Source of the DNA: Tupaia tana
Lineage: Eukaryota; Chordata; Mammalia; Scandentia; Tupaiidae
Direction of reading: 5' to 3'
Length of the DNA stretch: 64,000 nucleotides
Assembly (NCBI GenBank): GCA_026018925.1
Contig: JAKSZU010000013.1
Span: forward strand, 744,001-808,000
Shown here: positions 10,444-24,100 of the stretch, in pieces
Layout of the letters: every line of letters begins with the position of its first letter
How positions within the stretch are numbered: the stretch's first letter is position 1
The notes under the pieces: model-generated
The model's input: only the letters and a program-made list of their open reading frames with translations
Database searches by the model: none
What the model was told of the DNA's origin: nothing
Position numbers and translations under genes: made by a program

Positions 10444-13400
10444 CTGAAAAGTAAGAGAAAAAATGGTTTAGAAATCTGAAATGAACCTTTCCTATGCTGT
10501 CATGGGATTACAGCATATTTATCTAAAACGCAATTTTTAAATAATATGTTATATATTATTATGTATTTAATAATATATTATTTTAAGATCATATAGTATC
10601 TTTATAATAAAAGGAAAGAAGCTCTGCTGAGCCCCATTTTTTATCAACTATGTCATTTTGGAAAAATGAAATGTTTTTTTTTGCTGTTGCTCAGAGCAAT
10701 ATCTGTGTAATATTATGCTGGTGAGAGAAAATACTGTATTCCAGAGGGTCAGTTCAAAATGAGTACCATGTCCCTAAATATTCTCTTCAAGCAATAAAAG
10801 GAACAAATGGAAGTTCTTTTGATGCAAAGAGACCAACTTTAGTTTATTTTCATTCAGTCTCCCCATTTGCACTAACTGAAGTGGATGTACTATGAAGTTA
10901 GCTGGAAAGTCTCCAAAAACAGTGTTTACCACTGTCTGGAGAAGATTCGCAAAGCAGTAGTCTGAGTGCGCCTACTTCCAGTCAGATTACCTAGGGATGC
11001 ATGGGGACAAATGCTCTCCATAGCCAGCCTGCCAGCTCCTGTGCTGGTCCATCGGGGCTGCCCTAGACAGAACCTGGGCTTGTGGGCAGGAGAGTCAGTT
11101 CGGTTAAGTGTCAATACTTTCCATAGGCATTTAGCTGTAGGATCTAACCTACATTCACGTGAGTGAGTTCCCAGTGAGCCTGCGGTTGGCCCATGACTGC
11201 ACCAGGGTTGTGAGGGCAGTCCTACCTGAAGATGGATCACGCGCAGACTCTCTGGTAAGTGAAGAGGCACCGACTCCAGGGCGTTGTGGTCCAGGTAGAG
11301 GAAGGAGAGATTACTCAGTTTCTGGAAGGGAAGTTTCGTTTGAGAAACTAAGGTTTATGGGTCTCTTCAGACAGGATTCAGACAACAGACAGCCGCTTCA
11401 CAGTGAAGCCATGCTCCGAGGAGTGCGTGGGGAGGTGGTTTCTAGTTTGTGAGGTCACAGAGGATATTTAGATAGCCTAGGTGACACCTCTAGGCTCTAT
11501 GGTGGGCCCATTCCCTTGAGCTACAAATCTGTGTAGTATGTCACTGCAGCTATAACAATTCCTCAAGTCTTAGATGTTGCTAAACGTAGAAATGGTACAG
11601 CAAAAATATGGCATTAACAAGAAAATGGTATACCTGCATCAGGCACTGACCACGAACCCTCAAATACATGTGTAATGCTTTGCCCTTTAACCTTATGACG
11701 GCTACAGTGTCACCAGAGGACAGGAGTATTTAGCCATTTTATAATCTTATGGGACCACCAACCTATATACACTCCGTTAATGACAGAAATGTTTTTATGC
11801 GATGATGACTGTGTGTGTGTCTGTGTGTGCACACACAAGTCTACTGTAAAGATATTACAGTAGTATCAGCCATTGGCAATGCTAGCTTCTTATTTGGGGT
11901 TTTTTCTTTTGACTTCACAGATAGTGCATTTTGGTTGTTGGTGACAGCCCGTGGTAATCTACTGCATCTCCCACATTTCTGTCCATTCATCTGATCTCCA
12001 AATACTCAACCCTGAGGCCAGCTCCTGGGCTCTTTGGATTTGTCTTGGACTTAGCTAATGAGGTCTGACCCTACTGGGACTGAATGTGGCCTCTGGTGCT
12101 TCCTTTAACTCTCCTGAACCTCCACGCTTACCACCTCTGCTCAACCAGTTTCTAACAAAATGATTAGTCCTAAGAACTATATGTGTTTGGAGCCCACACA
12201 TACATTTGTAATGTATGGTTAAGGTGGTGGTTAAGGTGCTGACTCCCACATAGCCCGCCTTGGTTCAAGTCCCTGACCTGGCGGCTTGAAAATTATGCTA
12301 GGCACATGTGCATGCATGCCCAACATCCCAGGAGGAGAATGAAGAAGAAGGGATTGTGGCATGGCCATCTTCCTGGGGAGTGATTTCTCACTTTTTCTCT
12401 CACCGTCTCTGGCGTTTGAATTGCATGAGTCTACTTACCCATGGGTTTTTTCAATAACTATATTGAAAATACAGTATTGTAAATGTATTTTCTCTTCCTA
12501 ATTATTTTAGTAATGGCATTTTCTTTTGAAAGAATATAGTATACAAGTACATTTCACATACAAAATATGTATTAATTGTGTTGTCAATGCTTCTGGTCAA
12601 CAGTAAGCTATTAGCAATTAAGTTTGTTTTTTAGAGAGAGTTTTGCTATAGGATGCATGTACTTGCCAGATAGATAGAAAGCGAGGGGACCAGCAGTTAG
12701 CGTAATGGCTATATCGCTGGACTCCCATGTAGTCAACTGTGGTTCACATTTCGGACCCGGTGGCTTAAAACTCACGCCAGGCGCGTGTGCGTGCATGCCC
12801 AAGATCCCGAGAGGAGAATGGAGGAGAAGGGATTGCGGCGTGGCCGTCCCCCCCGGGGGGTGATTTCTCACTTTCTATCTCTCTGTCTCCCTCTGTCTGT
12901 CTGGCGAGCGCATGTGCCCTATAGCGAAAACCTCTCAAAAAAAAAGAAAGCAAGAAATCACCCTCCAGAGGGGATGGGCATGCTGCAATCCTTTCGATCT
13001 CCTCTTGGGATTCTGGGCATACACACACACGTGCCTGGTATGAGGTTTTAAGCTGCCAGGTCCAGGACTCAAACTGTGGTCAACTGTATAGGAGTCCAGC
13101 GATATAACCATTACATCATCTGCAGGACCCAGCAGTTAAGCTTTTCCGAGGCAAAGTTACATGTGGAGTTGGACTGCGCAGGGCTGTCCTGCCTTGTTCA
13201 AGGCTCAGTTAGGTGATGGTTTCAGGATACAGACTTCCCTGACTCCTGTTCTACCTCCAGTGCACAGCCTGTGCCACATTGTGCCGTCCTTTTCTGTGCT
13301 GTGATTTTCTTTTTCCTGAGCCTTCTGCCATCCTGCCCTATTGGCATTAATCACCTACCTTCACAGTAGCCTCAGTTACAGGGCTTAAGGTAACCTGATT

Positions 13401-15130
13401 TTGCCTAGGGCAGTTATCCCCAACCTTCCCAGCACCAGGGACTGGCCTTATGTAAGACAGTCCCTCCGTTCCGGGGGGTGGGGTACGTTGGTCCCAGCAT
13501 GACCCATGCACACCATTTCCGTCACCACCTCCTTGCAGTTTACGATGAAACAGTCACACAGTAGGGGTCGTGCTCCCGTGAGCATCCAGTACTGGGCTGA
13601 TCTGACAGGAGGTGGCGCCCAGGCAGCAATACCAGCGATGGTGAGTGGCAGCACACACAGCCCACGCCTGCTCAGTCGTGCGGCCAGTCCCCTCGCTGTG
13701 CAGCCTGGCAGATGTCACCTCTGTGCAGCTAGCCCCTAACAGGTCAAAGTAGGAAATGCCAAGGAGACACTTGGGGACCTCTGGCCTAGGACATTAGGCA
13801 AAGTGGCCAATTTTCATGATAACTTGTCAGGAAAGTCATGATGTATTTTTCTTTTCTTTTTTTTTTTTTTTTTTTTTTTTTTGAGAGGTTTTTGCTATAG
13901 GGCGTGTACGCTCGCCAGACAGACAGACAGAGACAGAGAGATAGAAAGCGAGAAATCACCCCCCAGGGGGGGATGGTCACGCCGCAATCCCTTCTCCTCC
14001 ATTCTCCTCTTGGGATCTTGGGCACGCACGCACACGCACCCAGCGTGAGTTTAAGCCACCAGGTCTGGGACTTGAACCGCGGTCGACTACGTGGGAGTCC
14101 AGCGACATAGCCATTATGCTAACTCCTGGTCCCTTTTTTTTTTTTTTTTTTTAAGAGTTTTTTGCCTTAGAATGCATGCACTCGCACGCAGGAGACAGAC
14201 AGACAGACAGACATAGTCAGAGGGAAAGAGAAATCACCCCCTCAGGGGAGGTGACCATGCTGCAATCCTTTCTCCTCCAGTCTCCTTCCAGGATCTTGGT
14301 TCCGAACACCCACAGGCCTGGAATGATTTTCAAGCCACCAGTCTGGGACTTGAACCACGGTCAGCCACGTGGGAGTCCAGCGACATAACTGCTAAACCAT
14401 CTGCTAGTCCCTTTCTATGTTTTTCTGTGCCAAAGTGCGTCATGACTTTCCTGATAACCCAGTACAATAGATATGTAAAACCCGAGTGTGCAGCAGCTGT
14501 GAGACGTGGGTCAACCCTTGTAGGTCTTCAACATGCCAGTTGTTCAGAATGACCAACTCAAATTAATGTCTTTAAATCACAAGTCGTCTTTATAAACAAA
14601 TGCGTCTGCTTCTGAACAGTCCCCTAAGAGGGCCGGCTCCCTGTGGCGGTGGCAGTGCACTGCTCAGATGCCACCTGGTGCCTGCAGTCCCAGTCTCCGG
14701 CCTGTCAGCCTGAGACACGCAGGGTGGGCTGCGAGTGCCCAGACCCAGTGGGCAGAGGGCGGGGCTGCAGCGTACCGGGACTCGAGCACACTCCTGCCTT
14801 TCTCACATGTACATACGCTCTGTCATGCATACAGAACAACACCTGAGTTTTTCTTTTCCCCGAGAGTCTCTTTACTCCTGACTTCCTTGTAAGAAATGTC
14901 AGAACTCCAGTATAACTTTAAATGTCCCTCACAGTTGAAAAAAGATACTTTAAGTGTAAACAAAAAGGAAGTGAAAGAAAAATGGAATCTTTTTACATTT
15001 TCTAACAGACTGTATATTTGCAGGCCTATTACACATTTGTGTGATTATCATAAGTTGTATGATAATGAGTGTTTCATAGTTCTCGGTCCTTCTATTAGTG
15101 TTGGAGTTACCTTTAGAAGCTAGATACCAC

Positions 15131-15167
<37 letters not shown>

Positions 15168-18100
15168 AGGGCACGTGTGCCCACCAAAGAGAGAGAAAAA
15201 GAGAAAGTGAAAAAGCAACCCCTAGGGAGGATAGCCACATCAGTCCTCTCTCCTTTCAGGACTTTGGGCATGCATGCACATGTACCTAGTGTGATTTTCA
15301 AGCCACCCGGTCCAAGGTGGACCATGCAGTCAGCCATGTGGGATGCAGCACCTTAACCTCCATGCCGCCCACTAGCCCAGAGCCCGCCTTTGGAGTGAGG
15401 TTCGATTCTGGCTCGCAGTAGCAGCCCATCATTTTATTTGAGTGCCCTTGCTGTCAGAGTCCTGGGTGGAGGTGATTACTTCCAGAGACTGTTCTCCCAC
15501 ACAGTGGCCACCTGAACCCAAGTAGGTCACCTTCCCCTTTCCTTATGTAATATTTTCTTGAGTTACTAAATTCAAAAATGAATTTCCTTCTGTGTATAGA
15601 AATTTCCAACAGGTATCACCATGGAATTCAAAGGAAAATCTCTCTATACAGCTTTGCAGTCTAGTGTTTTTAAATTAAGAATTGATTTTTTACTGTAAAT
15701 CAAGTTAAATTCAGTAATTACTTTCAGAACTTCAGTTTTTCTGGCATTTGTAAATTGCTAATATTGTAAGGGAAAAGAAATACAGAAAAAGATCCATTTT
15801 GAGTTTTAGAAGACCATAAGCTACGACAGGGGCGAGCCAGGTCTCTCTTAATAACTGTTTGCTGGTAAACAAGCGAGAAAATGGGCTGCGATAGAGTCCC
15901 ATGAGACAGGTTAAAGGTCAAGCCAGTATAACCGAAGCCGAACGAGCTTCACAGGATGGCTGCTTATCAAGTGAAATAGCTTTAAAATGTAATAAAAAAC
16001 TGACTTCTAGACTAAAGTTTGTCTTGCTTTTATCGTATTATTACTGATTTTGTATTCAGTCATATTATGAAATACTTACTTTAAATGCATTTGCTTTGAT
16101 TCCTCTACTCTTGATTTTGTTGTGTTTTGCATTAAATAAAGTAAGCTTGGGAGGAAGAACTGGGAGTTTCAGGAGTTGATTTTCAGCCAGTGAAAGTTCT
16201 TCTAACAAAGAAAGTTTTGAAAATGTACCATCTTCTATATCTTCTATCAAATTTCCCGTAAAATCGAGTCTTCTTAAATTAGCTTAAGGGGAAAAATACA
16301 AAAATTATAACGTTAAATGCCCATTGTGTGAACTAAAGAGAAGTGTTTGTTTAATGCCCGCACAGACGCCTTTTATTTTCGGCTCTTAGGAGCATGTCTG
16401 CGGCCCCTATCTCAGTGAGGGTTTGTGCGATGAACACTGAGCATTTCTCTGCCTGACCCTGATACCCTTTCCATTTTTTTTTTTTTTTTTTTTAGGTTTT
16501 GCTACAGGGCATGTGTACTTGCCAGAGAGACAGAGGGAAAAGGAAAGTGAGGAATCACACCCCCACCCCAGGGTGGGATGGGATGGCCACACCACAGTCT
16601 CCTCTTCCCTTCTCCTCTCAGGATTTTAGGCATGTATGCACATATGCCAGTGTGATTTTCAAGCTGCCAGGCCCAGGACTTGAACTATGATGGGCCATGT
16701 GGCAGTCCAGCACCTTAACTGCCATACCTCCTGCTGGTACCCCTTCACCCTAACTGGAATCTTTTGATCTCAGATTGGGAATGGACCTTAATGTCAGGTG
16801 GTAGAGTCTCCCTCCCTTTCTGAATCCCCCAGGATGCTTTAGCACCTTCAAAGGAGTTCTTGTTGCCTGTCAGTAAAGAAAGCATTGCATTTGATTGAAT
16901 GGGGTATTTTTGGGCTTTCTGCCAGCATGTCACAGTGTAATAGTAGGTATGTTCTCTTAATCCCTGCTTTATTACTTCAAAACAATAAAGACAGAAATGT
17001 TCCCTGCTGGTATATGTGCTGCTTCTTCTGGGCTGTCAGTCCTGTTCTCTAAAGGATGTAAATGCTGAGCCCGCCCTCCTAGGGGAGGTACAAGGCCAGG
17101 TTCCTATGAGCCTCTGTTCATGTTTCAGCAGCCCCTCAGTGTGCAGCCTTGTGCGTGTGGTTTTGTTTGAAGACACCTTGTACGGCATGTGTTGCTGACT
17201 CACTGATGTGCTGTCACTCACATCCAGATGGTGCCAACCTAGCCTGCACTTTCTCTGTGAGGCCCATCATGGAGTGATGCACTTGAGAACTCTGGGGAGC
17301 GCCTAGGCCTTACACAGCCAAGCCATTAACGGGAAGGACAAAACTGACACTTGCAAGAGACTGCATTGCTGCATTTGCCTCCTCTGGTATGCACATGTCC
17401 AGGAATCGAACCTCTTGCCCCTCTGCACACATCTGCAAATGACGTAAACGAACAACCTGTGTTCATTTTGGGGTTACAAATAAATTTAGTAAGTAGGTGA
17501 ATTTGCAAATATTGCAACCCACAGATAAAGAGGACTCACTGCACCACAGTACCCAGGGGGAAGCTCTCGGTGCAGTGCGAACCCAGGCAGAGTTTATGGA
17601 CGTACGTGTGTGTAGCCCGTGTGCATCTCTTGGTGTCATTTTCTTCAGAAGTACTTGACAACATAGATGTGTGGAAAACTATAAGAAGTCCTGACCTAGG
17701 GCTGAGCATGGGTGCCGCAGAAACGAGGACTTCTGACGGTCTTTTCACAAAGTCCGAAGTTAGCCAGAGTCTGAGGGTGCCCACCACCTGGGACGGGTTA
17801 GACGCCACTGTCCTCTGCACCATCTCACATGAAAGTCATCCAAGAAGATGCTTGTTAAAATTATGGCACTTGGGCCTTACTCCACTCCTGGATTACAGCC
17901 TCTGAGAAGCAGGGCCCGGGATCAGTGTTTTAAATATGCTTCCCTAGGTATTATGCAGCTAGGTTTAAAAGCCATGAGTTAAGGTAAAGAAAAGCAGTTT
18001 CTCTGTTTTTGTAGTAAAGACAGAAAGCAGAATGTCGTGATTTGAGAAACTACCAGTTATGTTGGTGCTCCTCATGGTGTGGGGCCAGGTAGATCTTGAA

Positions 18101-19749
18101 GTACTGAAATTGAGAGGTTGCAATGCCCCCGTCAGATGGGCTGTCAGCATAGACACCAAAGTCACCAGGGAAGAAACAGGCTGTCTGGATAGAAAGGAGA
18201 CTCACCAGCAAACCACTAGTTTTTGTGTGAAGCGGGGGGCGTACTTACATACTTCCATAGTGACGCCCCCAGGTGTGGGGCGTTCTCCAGATAGTAGAAA
18301 CTTGTGTTTATGTAAGTTAAATACTCATATGAGTTAACACCCATATGTTTTTTAAACTTAACTTACGAATGTCTGCAAAATCTTTGGCAGTCAGCTTTTT
18401 AATTTTGTTGAATCGTGCATAAAGATAGGCTGATTCCTTGGGCAGAGGGGGCACGGCTTCGATGTCCACTTCCTCACAGTACACAGAGCCACTCAGACAC
18501 ACACACAGCAGGCACGTGGGCATTTCTAGATGCAGAAACAGAAGCATAGGATATAAATAGTAGTTTGAAAACATTGGCCTCTAGTACCAAAAATTATTAC
18601 TGACCATGAGTGCGTTACTAATTTGAGAAGGTACTTAAACAGACTCATAGATGAAAACAGAGAAAAATGCTTAGTCATAGTAGCTAGTGACCTCCTCTGT
18701 GTTCAAACCTACACAGAATTTTGTTTTAGAACCCATAATCCACACATATACATTTTTCCCCCTGCTACATGGGTGTGTGTGCTTGAGAGAGAGTGAAAAA
18801 GCATCCCTCAGGGGGCATGGCCATGCCACATTCCCTTCCCCTCTATTCTCTCAGGATTTGGGGCACACATGCACATGTGCCCGGCATGTTTTTCAAGCCT
18901 TCAGGTCTGGGACTTGAACTGTCCAGTCAGCCAGGTGGGATCTAGCCTCCTTAAACACCACTTCACCTGGCTGGCTGTCTTCCACTTTTTATTCTGTTTT
19001 AGCAGTGCTCACTTTCATTGCTGAATTGATCAGCAGTTACATTTCCTTATCTGAATACTAAATAAAAATGTATACAGCAGGAGTTAAGGTAAATCTGAGC
19101 TTGATTTATCAAATTTGGTATGTCAGAAATATATTTCAGATTGTTGCCAATAACTAATGGCTTTAGAAACCACTGTAAATAAGCAGACTGTTAATTTGAA
19201 AATCAGCGCCATCGACACAGCTGCTGCTCATGCCCCATCGCACCCAGGTCACTCCTGGTTACTAACTCCTCTTTCCTTTAACCTGGACAGTCCCTCAGTC
19301 TTGGTCTCTCATGGCTCTCACTTTGAGAAGTGCAGGACTTCCCTTGCTCCCTCTAGCCATTGTCTCAGTTCCTCCTTTTTGGCAGGATACCATGGAAACC
19401 TGCCCTAGTGCCATGTGTCAAGACACACAATGTGTCTGCTCCATTCCTGAGACACTGAGCCTTTGGTTCAAGGAGTGTCTGCTGTTTCTTGATCTGTGAA
19501 GTTACTAGTTTTCATTTTGTAAATAATAGTACCTTCTAGAAAGAAGTACTTAGAGACTCTAATATCTGATACTTCATTAAACTTTTGTCCACTAGATTTT
19601 GCATCCACTGGTGATTCTTACCTGGATCATTTATCACTAGATAGTTTGAAGAAAGGTAAAACTGTTCAGAAAACTGTTTTCTAAAGGATGGTGCCATGTT
19701 GCATTTCCATCAGCAGGGATGAGTTACAGTTGCTTTGTATGGGTATGGT

Positions 19750-19785
<36 letters not shown>

Positions 19786-21084
19786 AGAGGTTTTTGCTAT
19801 AGGGCGCATGTGCTCGCCAGAAAGACAGAGAGAGACAGAGACAGAAAGCGAAAAATCACCCCCCAGGGGGATGGCCACGCTGCAGTCTCTTCTCCTCCAT
19901 TCTTCTCTCAGGATCTTGGGCACGCACACATACACACACACGCGCCCAGCATGAGTTTAAGCCACCGGGTCCGGGGCTCAAACTGCAGTCAACTACATGG
20001 GAGTCCAGCGACATAGCCATTACGCTAACTGCTGGTCCCAGGCTTTTTAATCTTAGCCATTCAAGTAATGTGTATTGTGGTATCTTACTGTGTTTTAATT
20101 TGTGTTTTCCTAGTGATAGAATGATGATGTTGAGCCTGTTTTATTTGCTTTTTTGCCATACACATTTTTTTTGGTGAGGTATCAGTTCATATCCATTGCC
20201 TACTTTAAATTATGTTTTTGTATTATTATTATTTAACTCTAGGAGTATATATTCTAGATGAAAGTAGTTTGTCAGATTTTTGTTTTGCAAATGTTTTTGT
20301 CTTTTGAAGAGCAAACATTTCAGATTTAATGAGCAAACCTTTGGATCCTTTGTCATTCATGCTTTTTCTGTTGTATTTTAAGAATGTTTGCCTGGTTCGG
20401 TGGGTGGCATAGTAGTTAGGGCAGCTGGACTCCCACATGGCTGACCACAGTTCGAGTCCCAGATGTGGCTGCTTGCTTTCTCACTTTCCTTCTCTCTCTC
20501 TGTCTCTCTCTGGTCAATAAAATAAAACAATGAAAATGAATAAAATTAAATAAAATAATTCTTAGAAAATAATGTTTGCCAATAGCCAAGATTTTATCCT
20601 TTGTTTTTTTTAGAGGTCATGTAATTTAAGCTCTGTACGTTTTGAAATGGGGTCCATTTCTAGTTAATTTTATTCAACATGGTACCAGAAGGTTCAAGGT
20701 TCTTTCCCCCTCATGATTATGTAGTTCACTCAGCACCATTTTTAGAAAAGATTATTATTCCTTCGTTGTGCTATGTTGTCACGTTACAAAGACTAGCTGG
20801 CCACATGGTGTAACCAGCTTCTAGACTCCCTTCTGTCCCATTGGTCTGTTTTTCATTGTTAATGCCAATACCACAGTGTCCTAATTCCTACACCTTTATA
20901 AGTTGCTGTTGGTAGTATAAATTCTTCAACTTTGTTCTTCTTTGGCATTGTTTTGATTGTCCCAAGTTCTTTATATTCCCATGTAAGTTTTAGAATCTGC
21001 TTGTTCATTAAAAAAGGAAAAAGGCTGTTAGGATTTTGTTTGGGCTTGTGTTGAGTCTATAAATAAACTTGGGGAAAACTGACA

Positions 21085-21117
<33 letters not shown>

Positions 21118-24100
21118 AGAGAGGTTTTTGCTGTAGGGCGCATGCACTCGTCAGAGAGACAGAAAGCGAGAAATCACCCGCCCCGGGGGGGATGGCCATG
21201 CTGCAATCCCTTCTCCTCCATTCTCCTCTTGGGATCTTGGGCACACACACACATGTATCCATGTGAGTTTAAGCCATTGGGTCCAGGACTCAAACTGTGG
21301 TCGACTACATGGGGATCCAGCGACATAGCCATTACTCCAACTGCTGATATTGAAAATTCACACCTTAATGGTGTTGCATCTTCCAGACCTTGAACATGAG
21401 ATATATTTCTTCATGTTTTGGGGTCTTTAATTTCTCTCAGCAATGTTGCCTAGATTTTAGTATACAGGTCTTTGACATCATTAGCTATTTATATATGGAT
21501 ATTTTATATATTTCAATGGATTTTTTTTTTAAATTTAAATGTCTCCATTATTTGTTAAGAATGTCCTTATTTTCTGGTGTAATTAGATGTCCCAGACCAA
21601 TCTTGGCATTTTCCCTGCCCCAATCTGAAATCAACTCTCTCTTCAAGAAACACTGGTTTCTCTTAGTGGAGAATGGTTTTATGGCCCAGGGTCTAGGTAT
21701 GTGTGTGCATTGCACTGCTGGGGTCTCTGCCAGAAACCTGATCAGAGGGAACCAGGAAACACGTGCGTGCATGTGCTTTTTCTTTCTACAGAGTCTGCAG
21801 ACCCACAGCTTGTATTTGTTAAACACTGTATGTGGATCCCACATGCACACATACACACATAAACACATACCCCATCGTACACACCTGTGCACACAGAATC
21901 ACACCTAGACCCCTGGGTCTTTGTTGACAAACTGTGAGTCGTAACTGCTTTCAGGCATGCACACACCCATGCCCTGTGTGTTTTTCAAGCCCCTGGGTCC
22001 AGGACTCAAACCGTGCAGTAGGCCATGTGGTGTTCAGCTGCCTCCGCTCTACTGGAGTTACTTATACAGTAGACTATAGATAGAGCCTCTCTAATCTGAT
22101 GTGATAGAGCCAGATGGGTTTTGATTTGAAATATTGGTGTGTATGTATGTGTGTGTGTGTATATATATATATATACAATCTCTGTAAAGATCCACATTTA
22201 AACATGAGATTCATTTATATTTCACATACACTTTTGTTTCCTTTTTCAATTTTTGCTATAGGGCATGTGCACTCACCAGAGAGAAAGTAAGAAAGCATCC
22301 CTCGGGGGGATGGCAACACCGTAGTCCCTTTTCCCTTTTCTTCTTGGACACGAGCCCACCTGAAACCTCTTAAGCCAGCACATCTGGGACTCAGACCACT
22401 CAGTCAGCCATGTGGGATCCAGCACTTTAACCTCTATGCCACCTGCTGTCCCTTCATATACACTTTAGACACATAATCTGAAGGTACTTTACATGGTGTT
22501 TTCCTTTTTTTAAAAAGTTATTTATTTCATTTTATTTATTCATTTTTTTTTAATGTGAGAGAGAGACACAGGGGGAAAGAGAGGGAAAGTAAGAAGGTAA
22601 GCCACCAGGTCTGGGACTCCAACCATAGCCGGCTATATGGTAGTGTCCAGTGTCTTAACCACCATGCCACCTGCTGGCCCCACAGTGTTTTTCTGTTGCA
22701 GAGTTCTGACTGCAGCTCATCACAAGAGATCATGTGGATTTTCTACGAGTGGCATCATACTGGTGCTCAGAAACTTTTGGAATTTGGAGCACTTTGTAGT
22801 TTGGATTTTGGGTTAGGAATGCTCAACCTATGTTAGTTTTTTGTCATATGACTGCTTCCCCCCGTTTTCATTTGTGATCTGTGTGTGGCATGCTAAGCAG
22901 TACACAAGTTCATTTTCACAGAGGCATGTTTATTCATCTTCTCCACCACAGTCTCTATTTTGAGATACCCTACAGCCAGGCTATCTTCTCATACTTACAC
23001 AGTTTCATTCTGTACACTTAAATGCCTCATCTATTTGGAATTTCCTTTTCTGCCTAAGGTATATCTCTAATTATGTCCCTTTTCAAATGGCCCAATTCTC
23101 CTAGCACCATTTTTTTTTTGGAGGGGGAGAAGTTTTTGCTATAGGGCACATACGCTCGCCAGAAAGACAGAGACAGAGAGACAGTGAGAACTCACCCCCC
23201 AGGGGAATAGCCACACCACAATCCCTTCTCCTCTATTCTCCTCTTGGGATCTTGGGCACACACATACACACATGGGCCCAGCGTGGTTTAAGCCATCAGG
23301 ACCTGGACTCGAACCGCGGTCGACTACATGGGAGTCCAACAGCATAGCCATTATGCCGTCTGCTGGTCCCCCTAGCACCATTTTTCAGAAACACCATTTT
23401 TGCTTAATGATCTGAGTTAGAATTTTCTCTTTTTTTCTTTTTTTTTTTTTTTTGGAGAGGTTTTTGCTACAGGGCGTGTGCGCTCACCTGTCAGAGAGAG
23501 ACAGAGAGACAGAAAGCAAGAAATCACCCCCCAGGGGTGATGGCCACACCACAATTCCTTCTCCTCCATTCTCCTCTCGAGATCTTGGGCACGCACGCCC
23601 ACGCGCCTGGCGTGAGTTTTAAGCTACCGGGTCCAGGACGCGAACCGCGGTCGACTACATGGGAGTCCAGCGACATAGCCATTACGCTAACTGCTGGTCC
23701 CCAGAATTTTCTTTTCTATGTTAAGTGTTTCTGTGTATTTCTGTTTCTGGCCTTTCCATTCTGTTACACTAGTCTTTTTGCCCATTCATGAACCAGTGTC
23801 ACACTTTTGAAGTAGAAAAGCTATATGACTGCTTTAACATGTAGTAGGTCTTGTGTCACCATGTTGTCCTTGGTTGCTGTTTCCCTGTCTCTGTGCATGT
23901 CTTTCTTTTCTTTCTTCTTCTCTTTTTTTTTCTGGAGAGGTTTTTTTTGCTGTAAGGCACATGCACTCGCCAGAAAGACAGAGAGAGACAGAGAGACAGA
24001 AAGCGAAAAATCACCCCCGACGGGGGATGGCCACACCGCAGTCCCTTCTCCTCCATTCTCCTCTCGGGATCTTGGGCACGCACGCACATGTGTCCAGCGT

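Larger units (their letters stand above)
13821..14460. mobile_element. Palindromic MITE split by two SINEs
   Basis: Left arm about 13821-13850 contains TCAGGAAAGTCATGATG; the right arm, about 14412-14460, contains its complement CGTCATGACTTTCCTGATAA. Two SINEs fill the middle. A related, uninterrupted copy is at 56445-56543. TA flanks suggest a mariner-type MITE, but the family is not assigned. Confidence 0.5.
19660..21560 (-). mobile_element. LINE-1 fragment, antisense, in OGN intron
   Basis: Blocks around three SINEs follow L1 order: 3' region (TTTCCATCAGCAGGGATGAG), then ORF2 (CAGCACCATTTTTAGAAAAG, TTCTGTCCCATTGGTCTG). Frames broken. Confidence 0.7.

Noticed and set aside
10926-11270. 114-codon minus-strand frame overlapping OGN exon 5
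   Set aside because: Only 11226-11270 is real OGN coding; the rest reads through the donor into the intron.
21390-21908. 172-codon plus-strand frame
   Set aside because: Low-complexity and antisense L1 sequence with no recognisable domain.
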